64,000 nucleotides of DNA from Acestrorhynchus altus (lineage: Eukaryota > Chordata > Actinopteri > Characiformes > Acestrorhynchidae): assembly GCA_034509495.1 (NCBI GenBank), contig CM067507.1:26402385-26466384 (forward strand), written 5' to 3'. How positions within the stretch are numbered: the stretch's first letter is position 1; each line of letters opens with the position of its first letter. Positions 11,775 through 24,860 of the stretch are shown here, piece by piece. Below the pieces are notes generated by a model, which had not been told where the DNA came from, made no database searches, and was given only the letters and a program-made list of their open reading frames with translations. The position numbers were made by a program, and so were the translations under genes.

Positions 11775-12790
11775 GTGGTTTAGGTCCATCTTCTGACACT
11801 TCCAGAGTCCACAGGCTGAAATAAACCTGTCAACAGGACAGAACTGTTAAAGATCATTACAGGTGATGTTGCAATGGTGCATAATATCATCTGAAACTGT
11901 TTTTGGTTGTTTGGTTGGTTGGTTGGTTGTTTTCCTGATGGGTAGATGAAGATCCAAGTGGCTTAAATGGTGAGAGATTTGTTTTATTGTGGAACTAGTT
12001 TTATTAGGAAACTAATGGTCTCTAATGGTAACCAGTAAACTCATTCCCAATATGATAATCTGACCCAGGGATCTACTGATGCTGAAATCATGCTTCATAG
12101 TGTGTATAGTGTTATTTTAGCATTGGAACGAGATGGTCCAGGTCCATCTGCTGGCTGTTACAGATAGTCTACAGACTTGTGTTGCCGTGGCTCATTTTTC
12201 AACCTGAAATAAGCATTAAAGAGCGATACCAGGTATAATCAATAGGTCATACTGGCTCAATTCAGAACTGATTAGAACATTAAAGGTGGTTTTGCAATGG
12301 TGTATAATTTAATCTGAAATGGTGTTTGTTTTTTCCTGCTGGGTTCAATGGGATCCTAATTGTCACAATGTTGATAGATTTGATTTATTATGGTATACTA
12401 TAGGAAACAAATAGTCTCTAATAGTAACTATTAAACTGCTTCCCATTAGGAAGCAAAAATATAATCTGATCAGGTGATCCATTGGTGTTGAAATCACGTT
12501 TCATACACGAGCGTTATTTAATCATTTAAAGAGCAGGTCCAGATCCATCTGCTGGCAGTTACAAGTCTACGTGTAGTTGTGTCATTTTGTGTAATTGAAA
12601 CTTGAAATGATCATTTTGTACTCAAAGAGCAGAGCTTTAAAGAGCTTTTCTCTCAACTCGTATATAGTTAATCAGCCAGCTTGGCTTAAATCATAATTTT
12701 TAAAGGTCATTAAAAATTCTTTGCAGGTGATGTAATTGTCATTTGTTTTAGCCTCCTAGTTTCAGTGGTAACCTAAGGTAGCAAATGTAG
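11775..12790. repeat. Diverged tandem duplication, ~400-bp unit, about 2.5 copies
   Basis: Ordered blocks repeat at a spacing of roughly 360-430 bp. aggtccatcttctg (11782) pairs with aggtccatctgctggc (12138) and agatccatctgctggc (12540). ttgcaatggtgcataat (11868) pairs with ttgcaatggtgtataat (12291). tggtctctaatggtaac (12014) pairs with tagtctctaatagtaac (12409). Gaps and substitutions are frequent, so the duplication is old. It lies within the putative first intron of lingo4. Confidence 0.75.
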
Positions 12791-15437
12791 GACACCAAAC
12801 ATGTTTCCCAGTGATCAACCTGATTATTACTTTAACATTGGTTCAATGATTTAACTATATTTAATATAATGTAATTTTCAGGGAAATTCTGTTACTTTAA
12901 GTCTGTTGAAAAAGCAGTGAGGTAGCTCATACAGTGTTGTCTTATGCCTTAACTCATTCATATGTGAACCCACCCCTTCCTTCAGCCAAACACCTACAAA
13001 CCTCAGCAACTATTGAAAGTCTGAAAATCTAAAGGAGGTCAAACTAAGAAGTCCCATTTAAAACAAGCACTCCTGCGATCAATCTCGCCTGTACACTGAG
13101 CCAGATTACTGCTGCAGCACAGCAGAAGATCTGGCACCTTTAATATTCCCAGCACATCCTGATGAGCTAAGGTTTCCTGATTCAGTTTTTGGCTCCTAGC
13201 CATGGGAATGTCTGTTGAATTGACAATAATCCATTTGTGGAAGTTTTCTCTAATGAGAGATTAAACAGCAGACTGTACAACCAATAATGTGCAGCAAAGC
13301 AAATTCTGCCCTCACACGTGCAAGAGGAAGCCAAAGTGAGGAGTCTTGGAGACAATCCAAATGGGCACTTTAATCAGGCAAGTTTTAATGCACAGCCAGT
13401 GTCCCAGTCACCTCTTGCTTCATGATTTATCTCTGACTCCTGTAATTCACCATGCTGCTGTAGTGGCTGGATTGATGGAGTCCACCAATAAAAGCACTCA
13501 TCTGATCACTGTCTTTTGTTTTGCTCAGCCAACCTGTCAATACCCTCAATCAGGCCTGAAATGAATGTGTCTTTGATTTAAGGGCTCTGATTAATAGAGA
13601 CAGCAGACCCAAGAATAGACTGTGTTTTAGACCTGGTATAATATCTAACTTCATTTACACATCACTCGTTTACAACGCTATCTTCTGTGCTGAAGCGAAA
13701 TGTTTATCTGTACTGGATCCCATAGGATTAAGACAACTGCCCTTTCAGATTTGTTTTTTAAAAGGCTTCTGAAAAGCTTGCTGGTGGTGATCAGCCTGTC
13801 CTGGGTCAGCTGTCTGTTCCACGGGTTTTTTGCCTTTTCTTTCTGTGTGTAATCCTGATGCTCTGAACCAGACCCGCCTGCTCAGGCTGCTCAGACGCAT
13901 ATAACTATTCAGGGCAAAATGTGACCCCGCTTGTGTCTGCAGTGCTATACAGGCCAAAGCTAACCACTCATTGAATGCTTAATGATATGTGTTTATAATA
14001 ATTGTGATTAGGGTTAAGGTATTGATTTAACACATTTTTGATACAGGAAAATAAGGTGTGGCTGAAAAATGTGCACTATTTTATATGTTAATGTTTCCAT
14101 TTTGAGTTTTTTTACAGCATTCTTAAACAATATGAAGTACTATATTGGCAACAAAAGCAGTGCTTTGGAGTGTCCTGAAATAATCCTCTGTCCACAAGCT
14201 AATGGGTTAGTCTCAGGCTAACAGAGTAGCTGGAAGGATAGAACAGTACAGTGTTATATGTAGTATATGTGTATGTGATCAAGATGCCATTTGATTTTCA
14301 GTATTACATGTCAGTATTGTTATGCCCTCATGTTCTATGGAGATGCAGTAATATTGCACATACATGGCTGTAGTTCAGATTGCTTTGGTCATGCCAACCT
14401 TCAGTTCAAAATTATAGTTTATTAAAGTTGAAATGTATAATTTAAGTAAAGTTCATGCATAAGCACAAAAGTATAAGCATTTCTGACATAAAAGGCTCAT
14501 TCATTTGAAGTTGGGTGTTCACATAACACACCATTGTACTATACTGGGACAGGATGAGACAGTATGAGACAGGATGTAACAGTAAATGAGAGGCCAGGAA
14601 GATTTTAGTACACTATTTTTTATACTGTATTAATGTTATTACACCATTTCCCTTGAACTAAATTAAATGCAAAGTAAAATATAAGTTTAGATTTATTAAT
14701 ATAATTTAAATAAATAAAATACAGACTAAATGTCTTTGTTAACATTGGCAGACATAAAGCTGCTACAGGGCAGGGATGGGTGGTATGGCAAAATTATAAT
14801 AATATTTAAAGACATTTTCACTGTGCACAATATTTATCTCAGTATTGTTCACAAAATGCTTTAGTAGCTTCAGATTCTTTACAAAACTCCAATTCAAACA
14901 CCATGCCATACTTGGTACAGTGATTTTCAACATTATATGCAATTTAATCAGACTAATTATACTATCTGTAATGAAACATTTGAATGAAACATGAAAAACA
15001 GTTTCCCTCCAACAGTCTGTTATAACCATTGCTAAGTTAGAAATGCAAATGGGAACATACTAAATAAACTGTAGCCTGGTTGAGAATGATAGCTGAGTAG
15101 TCACCTAGTTAATTATCCAGATGAAGCTAGCTATCTGTTGCCTTGATTTATAATTAGACCAAATGAACTAGCTAGCTAAGCAAAGGTCTGATAGGTTGTG
15201 AAGGTCTCCTGAATGTGACAAAGTGAAGTCTGATCCCAACACATACCTTTGACTCGCAAAACAGGATATATAAAAGCACTGATAGCATGAGTGGATATGG
15301 GTAGTTCTAGTAAAGGTGGTTAGAAACAGTGGTTAACAAAGATAAATTCACCAGCTGGATGAGCACACCATATTACAGGCAAGACTCCTGCATTCTCCTA
15401 CCTGTACCTACTTGTTAGTTGCATCTCTAACAATACA
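12791..15437. other. Intronic (putative lingo4 intron) DNA, nothing recognised
   Basis: AT-rich sequence without exon-like segments or identifiable repeats. Confidence 0.45.
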
Positions 15438-15835
15438 GACTATATGGACAAAAATGGACACCTTGTTCATTCATTGTTTCTTCTGAAATCAGTACAATTA
15501 AAAAACGCTTATCCTGCTTTTGTTGGAGTAACTATCTCTACTCTCCGGAGAAGGCTTTCTACTGGATTTTGTAACATTCCTGTGAGGTTTTGATAGCATT
15601 CAGTGACAAGTGGTCAGGATGTTGGACAATCACCACCAACTCCCCAGGAGTACTGGATGGAGCACCACCATTGCTACATCCAATACATCATTCCAGAGAA
15701 CTCCAGAGAATAGAGTCCAATTTTATTAAAAAATACTTAACGGGTACTAGACTGTGTGAATGCAATGGATGCAACTTAAAATAGCGGAATCATTCATTAG
15801 TTGGGGTGTCCAGAAACATTTGGTATAGTAGTGTA
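15438..15835. mobile_element. Non-autonomous DNA element, TATATGGACAAAAG family
   Basis: Best-preserved copy in the window. Its left end, tatatggacaaaaatggaca (15443), is inverted relative to its right end, ggtgtccagaaacatttggt (15806). Between them lie cttctgaaatcagtacaatt, gcattcagtgacaagtggtc and aggatgttggacaatcacca. The inverted termini and lack of coding sequence indicate a MITE-like element. Confidence 0.7.
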
Positions 15836-16207
15836 TATTCAGTAACAAGAATTGATCATCCCTTTGGTCTGCTGCCTGAATGTGTGTCTGTATTCACATC
15901 ATGTGCCCTCTCTGAATGCTTACTGGTAGTCTGTGGTTAGTCGGCTGCACGTGAAATGAGCTTGAGTCGCACCCCTCCCCCACAACTGCAAGTTCCCATC
16001 AATGGAATCAAATTTGAAACCAGGACTTTGCAAATGATATCAGCTCTAAGCAGCCAACATGTGTGTCAAATAGGAGAAGCCAGCTGTCCTCTCTGGTTTG
16101 GGGATTATGCAAATATTTGCTTGTGAATTCATATTCCATAGTATTTTTAATCCACTGACTCCAGCGAAGACAATTCATGTTTGAATACAATATTTAACCT
16201 TTTACTA

Positions 16208-16735
16208 TAAACAGTCATGTACAGTGATCAGCCATAACATTAATACCAGTCCCTTGCCTCTACAGTCATAGACCATTTTGTTGGCTCCTCTTACCATACA
16301 GAAAGACTTTGTTCTGTAGTTCTTTAGTTACAGGCTGTAGTCCATCTGTTTCTCTGCATACTACATTAGCCTCCTTTCACCCTGTTCTTCAGTGATCAGG
16401 GCTCCACAGGACCACCACGGAGAACGTATTATTTAGGTAGTGGGCAGTGCAGGACTGGCAACTTAATTCAGCCCTGGATTTTTATACAGACCTGCCCAGT
16501 GGTGAAAGCGGGAGCTCCAATTCGGGGTCCACTTAGTTTGATCGGTTTCACTGTGTTGAAGGTGTGGGGGGGTTATTCTCAGCATTGTTGTGACACTTTA
16601 AAATGCCTCAGAGTCACTGCTGGACTGAGAATAGTCCAGCCAACAGCATCCTGTGACCACTGATGAATGACAAGAGCATGACTAACACAAATTGTACAGA
16701 AGAGCTTCTCATCGGTATATGGTAACCCTGTTACA
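16208..16735. mobile_element. Dispersed repeat, 'gatcagccataacatta' family
   Basis: Begins with gtgatcagccataacattaa (16227), a terminal sequence seen in many fish repeats. It shares 'tccatctgtttctctgcata' and 'accctgttcttcagtgatca' with the copy at 48300-48600. No reading frame. Probably a non-autonomous DNA transposon. Confidence 0.6.
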
Positions 16736-19700
16736 TTACTGCAAGTACCTTCTGTAACATTTAATTAACATGTATGACACAGTAAGAGCTGATTTGTCTT
16801 GCTTTAGAATAAAACTAACTAAACTGTAATTTTTGCATGTCCTCTTTTCCCCTTCTTTCTTATTTATAGCCTACATTGTTGTGGTACATACTGTTCAAGT
16901 TCCAGCAGTAAAAGTACAGCACAAAGCTGATATCATGTTTTATTCTAATCACATTTTGTCTGCTGGTCTTTTAGAAAAAGGATTAAACTCATCTCTGCTC
17001 TCTCTTAACAAACCGAAGAGAAGTAGGAGTTAAAGCTATGTTGGTTCAAGCCCAAAAGAAAATACAAAGTTAAGCCATCATGTGAAGATGTTAACTAACA
17101 AGAAGTTATCTAAACATTTTTAGATGATCAAGTTCTGTTTATAAAGACACAGAAAGGCTCATCAAAAGCTCTTTTTTAATTCCTAACAATGGGTTTAACA
17201 AAACCTCAAATCTCAAACCTCCACTCCTTCCTCCTACAAGCCATTGAATGCATTGAGAGAAACTATATGAATCCTTCTCCTTATCCTTAAAAAATAAACA
17301 CATACTCACCGAAAAGCCCGTACATGCACAAATTGCCTCCTACTTTCATACCTCCTCCTCTGCAAGACATTTGTGACAGCTGTGGGAATGTATACTGATG
17401 TATACAGAATGAATGCCTCGTGTAATCACGTTCGTTACAGGCCTGAAGCCTCTGCAGTTTTCCTTTATCTCTCGCACACACTCTTTTAGTCTAGAGCATA
17501 AAAATCAGTCTTACTTGTGCATATACTGAGATATGGAAAACCTGTATTATATGCACAGTCACAGTCCATCAGCTGGAAAGGCAATATTTGAATACAAAAA
17601 CAGCGTGGTACACAATTCAGCACACAGCTTAGAAACCCCTTGGGGCTTTGTTTATCTATGGGAAGTACATTCTTGCATCGTATCTATTTTGTTTTGAAGT
17701 CATTCTCTATTTGTTCATCCAGCACCTGTTATTTGCTAGGGGAGTTTTTAATACTCATTCTGCAGAGGGTAGCGACAGAGCCAGGTGCCAAACCAATGAA
17801 CAGCAGCCTTTCATATGCAGCTACTATTGTTGTTGTATCTGAGGGATTGTAATTGGTGATTCATGAGTGGCTGGGGTTAGTTCTCACTCAGACATGGTAA
17901 GAATAGCATCACAGTGTCAGAAAGAGAGAGCAACACTGTCAGCCCTACCCATTCCATGTCTGCATGCTAAGGGCAAATGTCAGGCCAGCTACAGAGGTCA
18001 TTGACCTCTCTGAAGCTGTGTCCTGGTTCAGATAGAATATTAAAAGATAGTTAACTAAAACCTGCATAAATTCCAAGTCCTGAAAGTTCAAGTGTGACCG
18101 CTTAAAAACTTTGACCTTTCACACGAGGGTGAAATGAGTAATGACTACTCATTAGAATATAAAATACACTCATTGTCAAAAAAATAGCTGACAAATAGTT
18201 GTAACCAGAAGGATGTGTTAGATTGCAATGCCATTAGTAAGGAAGATAAAGGTTAACAGTAAAAATAAATGATTATGGCAATTTTTATTGAGCTACAAAT
18301 TCAGAAGTAATGTCCCTCAGTATGGTGTCGGGTGTAATGCATAATGCAAGACATCTCAGAATGAGAGAACACCAGAACACATTTTAGTGATATACTGAAT
18401 AGGAGTGTCAAACTACACAAAAATACAAAGTTTGGCACACACCATTGTTACAACCACACAGTTTTTGTACAGTTCAACCTTATCATGAAGCTTAAAAATT
18501 AGAATTTAAGGTAGGACTTTCCAAATTTTTTATTTGTTCTAATTTTGTTCTGTATTCAGTTCTAATCTTCAGAATTAAACCAGTAGTTCAGTAATATTTT
18601 GGCATGTTTTGTTTGTTGTTCTGATCTGTTTTGTTCATATACAGGACTGGGTTTCCCACTCAGCTCACGTTAAATATCAGTATTAAATGGAAGCACAAGC
18701 ATCACATGAAATACCCACTCACCGTTTAATATGATCTTAATACTATGAAGCTGTTGAGAAACTAATCTGGTCAGATCACCATTACTGTCAGTACTGTTTT
18801 CACCAATGTGTTACGTGGCACTAACCAGTCACTGCAGACAGAGTGGATTATTTCTGACCTGATCGTGTTCAGCAGACATGCACTCAAAGCAGGGCTGGAC
18901 TAGCAACTTTATTCAACTTTATTCTGTTGTCTGTCCATTAATGGCCAATACCATTAACTGCAATCTGAAGCTGTCCAGTATTGATGAGTGTCATCTGTTG
19001 TGACTGGATGCCATGGCTCTTCTGAATTAAGAATTCCAAGATGTAGAAAGGTCATTTCAGAACTCCAACTGTGAATATGTGTGTGGTCCAGAGGGCAAAT
19101 GTGCTGTGAGCAGTTAAATTTGATTGGCAATAACATGTTCTCTGGCAAGGTTGCCCGCATTAGATAAGAATTTGGCTGCATATGAAATTTAGATGGGTGA
19201 ACTGTGGTGTTATGCAAAACAAATTCTATGAAACATTATGTTGATCAGTTAGGGATAAAGCACCAATTAGGTTATGAATGTTATAAAGTCCACCATACTG
19301 TGAATAGCTGCCATGAAGAATGTCGTAATGCACACCAGTATCGAGATTCAGATTTTGCATAAAAACAGCATTTGACCAAACATAAAATGAGCTTTATCTG
19401 TTAACTGAGCATCATGAGCTTGATCTCAGACTTAACTATGGGTAAAGTGGTAACTTGTGGTGTAAGGAACTCTATCGTACTGAAACTGAGATAAAGAGAT
19501 GAATAATGAATGCAAAGGTGAGAAGAGATACACAAAGAGCAGTAGTCAGCAGGAGTCAGTCCTGCCACTTTTTGAGCACTATCTAAGCTAATCTGTTGCA
19601 CCTGTCAGTGCTCGTCTCTTAGAAATTGAACAGAGGGATCAACACATTAATTTGTGTAAGCTGGGCTCTGGGCTCCACAGACTGGCTGCATAGTGTTAGG

Positions 19701-20851
19701 ACAGCCATGTCCAGCTCTCCTCCTTCCAGTGCAACATTATGAGTCAGCGCTTCCATGCGGTTGAAGACTCTTTGTGTGAAAACCAGGAATGAAACAACAT
19801 TGAAAAGCTTTTGAATTGCTTTCAACTTCATGTGCCTCTGAGGGGAAAAATGGAAAAGCACTGACTGTGTGTGAGGGGGAAAAAACACACTTTCAGCTGT
19901 TCAGGTTTGGATTCATTTCTAAGCTACTTATGAGTGTTCTTTTATGAGTGTACACAGTGTATGTTAGTATCAGATTCCTTTAGTAAATGGGGTGTAAATG
20001 GTTTAGTTTAATGCATGGCAATATAGTGTGGTGTTTTGCCTGAGTTTGGATTTGTACAGCCTGAAATGCAACCTATTATGTTACTAATAGTAATTAGACA
20101 TTCCATTTGAACTTAGTACGTAGTTGTAATTAAATAATGAGGTAAGAAATACTTGTTTGTGGATATTTACCTAATTTAGATGTTCGTATTTGACATACTG
20201 TGTGTCCTTGTTAGGGGCTCAGATGTTAATGAGACAAGAACAGTTGTTGCTGGCTTTTCATTTTTAGGAAAGGAATTTGCTTACACCATCAAAGTTCCCT
20301 GCTCTGTCAGATAAGTGAGTCAAGATAAGTCAAGAAGTGGAGTTACTTTTTATGGCTTTCTGTATCATACAGTGCATTGTAAATTACATACATCCAAAAC
20401 TTGGCTTCAGATTAGTGATTAAGATCCCCATTTCAGAACAACAAATGTTCATGAAGTGGTAGCTCTGTGTATAATTCTACACTGAAATTCTCATTTAATC
20501 CCAGTTTTCACCACATGCATTCTTGGCCTCAGGTAAAACCAGTGGCCACTGTGACTACAATCTATAGACCTGCCTCCTTACTTTATCCCCTCCAGCTGTC
20601 TCACAGCATGTTCTGCTCCAGATAACTGGTCAGGAGGAGCGCTTGTTGCTGTGCTCCCCAAATGGAACTTAAATGCAACCTTGGGAAACTGCAGAGGATG
20701 ATTGAGTGTAACTTTGTTAAATGCAAAAATAAAAAAGATTCTTGGGATTCTTTTTTTATTATTGTTAGCAGGAACTGTTACTATTCTTTGTTCTTCTAGA
20801 AGCTTGGAAACAGATGTTTATTTTAAGATTCCTTTCTCTTTTGGGTTGTAG
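16736..20851. other. Putative lingo4 intron, nothing recognised
   Basis: AT-rich with no supported exon or RNA gene. Short diffuse repeats only; none could be bounded. Confidence 0.45.
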
Positions 20852-20962
20852 GCTGTCTGGAGATGCCTCTTTGTGCTTCTTTGTCAAGATAGGATTGGGA
20901 TCAATTCAGATCTGAACCTTCAAAATTCTGGTTATGAGAACTTGCACTACAGAAGCAACGCG
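20852..20962 (+). other. Predicted 5' UTR exon of lingo4
   Basis: Flanked by a pyrimidine-rich acceptor (cctttctcttttgggttgtag, ending 20851) and a consensus donor (aacgcg|gtgagt at 20962/20963). The 111-bp body has no long frame leading into the coding exon, so it would be non-coding. It lies 316 bp upstream of the acceptor of the coding exon, which fits a short final UTR intron. Confidence 0.6.
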
Positions 20963-21290
20963 GTGAGTGTCATTCATTTCATTCCCTAAAATATCAATAG
21001 GTAGTACATTTTACATCTAGCTTGTAAATAACCTACTTTCCCTGTAATAACACAGAGAGCAACATGATTTATCACACATCATGACAGAAACATGAAACCT
21101 GCATGTTTGAACAACTGTTTTGCTTTGTCATGAAAGCATTCCAACCCCATGATTACTAAGCATAAATTAGGTTTCAGTGTTAATGATAATTTGGCCTGAT
21201 GATTCTGCTCATTTAGCAAACTATCAAATTTCATATTTAAAGATAGGCTACCTAAATTTCTTTCTCTGGTTCCAACAGGCAGGAGGTAAG

Positions 21291-23114
21291 ATGTTTGTGG
21301 AGGTGTGTGGCCAGCAGAGGGCGTGGGCACTCTTGCTGCTGTGGTGTCTAAGCTTGTCAGCAGCTGATTTGTCCTGGCCTTGCCCACAAAAGTGCATCTG
21401 TCGACAGGACACATTAGAAGTCAACTGCTCCTCAAAATACCTGACAAATGTTCCTGATGGTCTGCCTAACAATGCCAAGCACCTGGAACTTTCCAGCAAT
21501 CGCCTGAAGACTTTGAGTCGGCGGCAGTTCTATGGCATGTCTAAGCTAGAGGATCTGGACCTAAGTGAGAATATTATATCTATGATCGAGGTGGAGGCTT
21601 TCCAGGGTCTTAAAAATCTTAAATTCTTACGTATTAAAAACAACCGTCTGAAGATAATCCCTGTGGGTGTTTTCTCTGGCCTGTCCAACCTTCGCAGCTT
21701 GGATATCAGTAAGAATGAAATTCTTGTCTTTCTGGACTACACATTCCAGGAGATGGGAAATCTGAGGGAAATGAATGCTGGGGAGAATGACCTGGTGTTC
21801 ATTTCTCAGAGGGCATTTGTTGGCCTGCAGAGCTTGCAGGAACTGAATGTGGACCGCAGTAACCTGACCTCTATTCCTACTGAAGCCTTTTCCCAACTCC
21901 AGAGTCTGACTAAGATGCGGCTGCGAAGACTCACCATTAGCATCTTGCCCAACAATGCCTTCCGTCGGCTACATCAGCTGCGCATCCTGCAGATCCTTCA
22001 GTGGCCCTCCCTAGAGACCTTGAACAGCAACAGTCTCATTGGTCTAAACCTCACCACTCTAGTCATCAGCAACTGCAATCTCAGTGCTGTACCATACGCC
22101 TCCCTGCGTCATCTGGGGTACCTACGCTACCTTGACCTGTCCTACAACCCTATCACATCTATACAGGGCAACCTTCTAGGGGAATTGCTCAGACTTCAGG
22201 AGTTTCACCTGGCAGGAGGAAATCTTCTACGCATTGAGCCAGGTGCCTTCAGAGGACTGGTCCACTTCCGATTACTCAATGTATCCTCAAATCGACTTAG
22301 TACCCTGGAGGAGAGTGCCTTCCATTCAGTGGGGAATCTAGAGACCTTGCGGCTGGATCGAAACCCACTGACTTGTGACTGCCGGCTTCTGTGGGTAGTG
22401 CGCCGGCGGTTTAGGCTGAACTTTAATGGTCGTCAACCTTCATGTTCTTCCCCTGACCATGTACGTAAGCGGGATTTCCGTGACTTTTCAGACGCAGAGC
22501 TCCCGGTAGTGTTCATGTGCAAGCAGGCACAAATTCTGGATCGCCAGATGCAAGAGGCTACAGTGGATGAGGGAACAAATGTACAATTTCACTGCAAAGC
22601 AGAGGGGTATCCAGAGCCTTCTATAACTTGGTTGTCTCCCAAGCAGACTCAGCTTAGCTCTACAGGGAGAATACGGGTACTTGCAAATGGAAGTCTTGAG
22701 GTGCGTTGTGCCCAAGCACAGGACAGTGGGACTTACCACTGCACTGCAGCTAATCCTGCAGGGAATGACAGTATCTCTGCAAGTCTTCAGGTACAGAGTT
22801 TTCCTCGAAACTACACAACGTCCTATTTTTCTGATGATGCATGGATCGAAACCTCATTGCCTCCTTCCACCAACTCTTCAGCACAAGTGTCAAACCCTTA
22901 CCCCTTTGATGCCAAGACCCTGGTCATTGCCACTACTATGGGCTTCCTTTCTTTCCTGAGCTCAGTGGCAATTTGTTTTGTGTTCATGTTCTTCTGGAGC
23001 CAAAGTAAGGGTCAGATCAAGCACACAGCCACCATTGACTTTGTGCCACGTTCATCTATGGGTGGAGGCGGTGATGGCGCAGACACTGGGAGGTTTACAA
23101 TGAAGCTGATATGA
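21291..23114 (+). CDS. lingo4: LINGO-family LRR-Ig transmembrane protein, probably LINGO4
   Basis: Single coding exon of 607 codons. A good acceptor (tggttccaacag, ending 21278) lies 12 bp upstream of the ATG. The frame is open further upstream, but that part is intronic. Order: hydrophobic signal peptide (~1-25); LRRNT cysteines C31, C35, C37, C46; about twelve leucine-rich repeats (~60-350); LRRCT (C362, C364, C385, C410); one I-set Ig domain (C435, W447, C484); a membrane span ~544-568; and a ~38-residue cytosolic tail. LINGO1-family members are neuronal surface proteins; LINGO1 is a Nogo-receptor co-receptor that restrains axon growth and myelination. LINGO4 is favoured because the segment after the membrane span (KHTATIDFV...KLI) and WPSLETLNSNSLIGLNL fit LINGO4 better than LINGO1, 2 or 3. 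The paralog call rests on remembered family features, not on an alignment. The gene is intact. Upstream non-coding exons are predicted separately. Confidence 0.93.
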   Translation: MFVEVCGQQRAWALLLLWCLSLSAADLSWPCPQKCICRQDTLEVNCSSKYLTNVPDGLPNNAKHLELSSNRLKTLSRRQFYGMSKLEDLDLSENIISMIEVEAFQGLKNLKFLRIKNNRLKIIPVGVFSGLSNLRSLDISKNEILVFLDYTFQEMGNLREMNAGENDLVFISQRAFVGLQSLQELNVDRSNLTSIPTEAFSQLQSLTKMRLRRLTISILPNNAFRRLHQLRILQILQWPSLETLNSNSLIGLNLTTLVISNCNLSAVPYASLRHLGYLRYLDLSYNPITSIQGNLLGELLRLQEFHLAGGNLLRIEPGAFRGLVHFRLLNVSSNRLSTLEESAFHSVGNLETLRLDRNPLTCDCRLLWVVRRRFRLNFNGRQPSCSSPDHVRKRDFRDFSDAELPVVFMCKQAQILDRQMQEATVDEGTNVQFHCKAEGYPEPSITWLSPKQTQLSSTGRIRVLANGSLEVRCAQAQDSGTYHCTAANPAGNDSISASLQVQSFPRNYTTSYFSDDAWIETSLPPSTNSSAQVSNPYPFDAKTLVIATTMGFLSFLSSVAICFVFMFFWSQSKGQIKHTATIDFVPRSSMGGGGDGADTGRFTMKLI

Positions 23115-24860
23115 AGTCATCAAAGGACTATTTAAAGTATTGGTGTGTATCTATAGCAGTAATAAAGGTAAGCAAAAACAGCAGGCTGGAAATCAGTTTG
23201 TAGTCAAAACGATCCATAACCTGCTATCAGTTCAACTTCTTTCTGGTACACCATTCAAGTCAGCCTAGTGTCATTTTTGCTCAAATATAAACAATTTGGC
23301 CTTTTGTTTTACATTTTGCTGGGTTGTTCAGAAGGACCATGTGCTGAAATACTGAGAAATAGTAATCGATTACACTGTTAAAGCTTGCAGCATAAAACTG
23401 CCTTGAATTCAGTAGTAGTACAATAGGACATAACTCAGCTTTCTGTTAAACTCTGGTCATCAGTGGGCTATCTTATAGTTTATAAGCCAGGGTGTTATAA
23501 TTATTGTAAATAGGACACTTACACTGTCCTTCTTGGACATGGTAACCCATAAGAACCCACAATGGCATATATGTCACAGACCCTTTAAAAGATGTTCCTT
23601 ACAGTGCTTTTTCTTTCACTTTAACTCATGAAGTCTGTAAGAGATAAATACCAAATATCCCTGATGCCTCACAGGACAGCTTGCGGATGTTTGAACATTG
23701 ATCTCATTAAAATACGCTGGTGTGCTTGTTTAGTACTTGAGACAAAACCAGCTCATTTTAAAAGTGTATTTTTCATGCTAAAGGTCTTCCAAGACATTTA
23801 ACAATTCAAATGTTTTAATAAACTGACATTATATTACATTTAACCAGTACTGACCCAATTTCTACAATTAAATGAGGAAATACAAGCTATGAAACTGTTT
23901 TTACATATATGCTGCATCAATCATGTCATGTGACCTCTTTACCAAAATAATTAAGCAACGCTAATGAGCTGCTCAATTAATTTAACTGAATCTGTTATGA
24001 ATATTATTATTATTGATATTCAAAACTGGGTCTGGGCTCTTATGGGTTTGATCCAATGAGAATGGGATGGAATTGTGGAACTGTTGAATTGTGAAACTGG
24101 AATGTATTACTGTGTTTGTCTGGGAATAATATTCATATGAATACTAATACTAACATTAATATTAATTATTTATGTGATATGAGAATGCTGTCTTTTATTT
24201 GATTACATCAAAATGCTAATCATACCATTTAGAATTCTCACATATTGTAAAGTGTAGACAAATTAAGTTAAATTAAAGTAACTGTTATCAGTGTCAAAGA
24301 CAATTTATCCTTGCACCACTAAATAGCCTAAGTCAAACGTGTCATAATGGTACAATTATCTGAAAAAGTGCTTTTTGCTTTTTGGGAACCCACTCCAAAA
24401 CAGGCATAACAAGAAACAAGAGCTAGAAAAAAGAACATTTAGTGTTAAGAATGTTAATAGTAAGAAAGTAAAAGTACAGTAATGATATGCTTTTCAGTCT
24501 ATATAATTTTTATGTAACAGTATTTTCTTGTTTGCACTTGGAGCTTCAGTTCAGCTGTTCAGTTCATGATCAGTATTATTTTGAAACTTGGTATTGCATA
24601 CGTGTATTTATTAGTTCTGTAAAGGTGTGTCTTTTTAACCATGGTAATTATGTTTAATTAATAATAAACTGCTTGGATGTGTCTTAGCAATGTATTAATG
24701 TCATAACCAAATAGCACATTGTGCTCATGTGAGGTAAGATGCTTTGAAAGAAAATGTATTTAATGTACATACTTTATACTTCTGTCACATGATGTTGTTT
24801 TGCTAACTTATTTATAAATTGTAAAATTACAATTATTAAAGACTATGCAAATCTGCTGGT
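23115..24860 (+). other. Likely lingo4 3' UTR with several polyadenylation signals
   Basis: AATAAA occurs at 23161 (only 47 bp after the stop), 23817 and 24663. ATTAAA occurs at 24835 and is followed within ~30 bp by a T/GT-rich stretch, a good distal cleavage site. The region otherwise lacks exons. Which site is used cannot be told from sequence. Confidence 0.5.

Noticed and set aside
21079..21896. Minus-strand frames overlapping lingo4
   Set aside because: They mirror a strongly coding plus-strand exon with clear LRR domains; no independent evidence.
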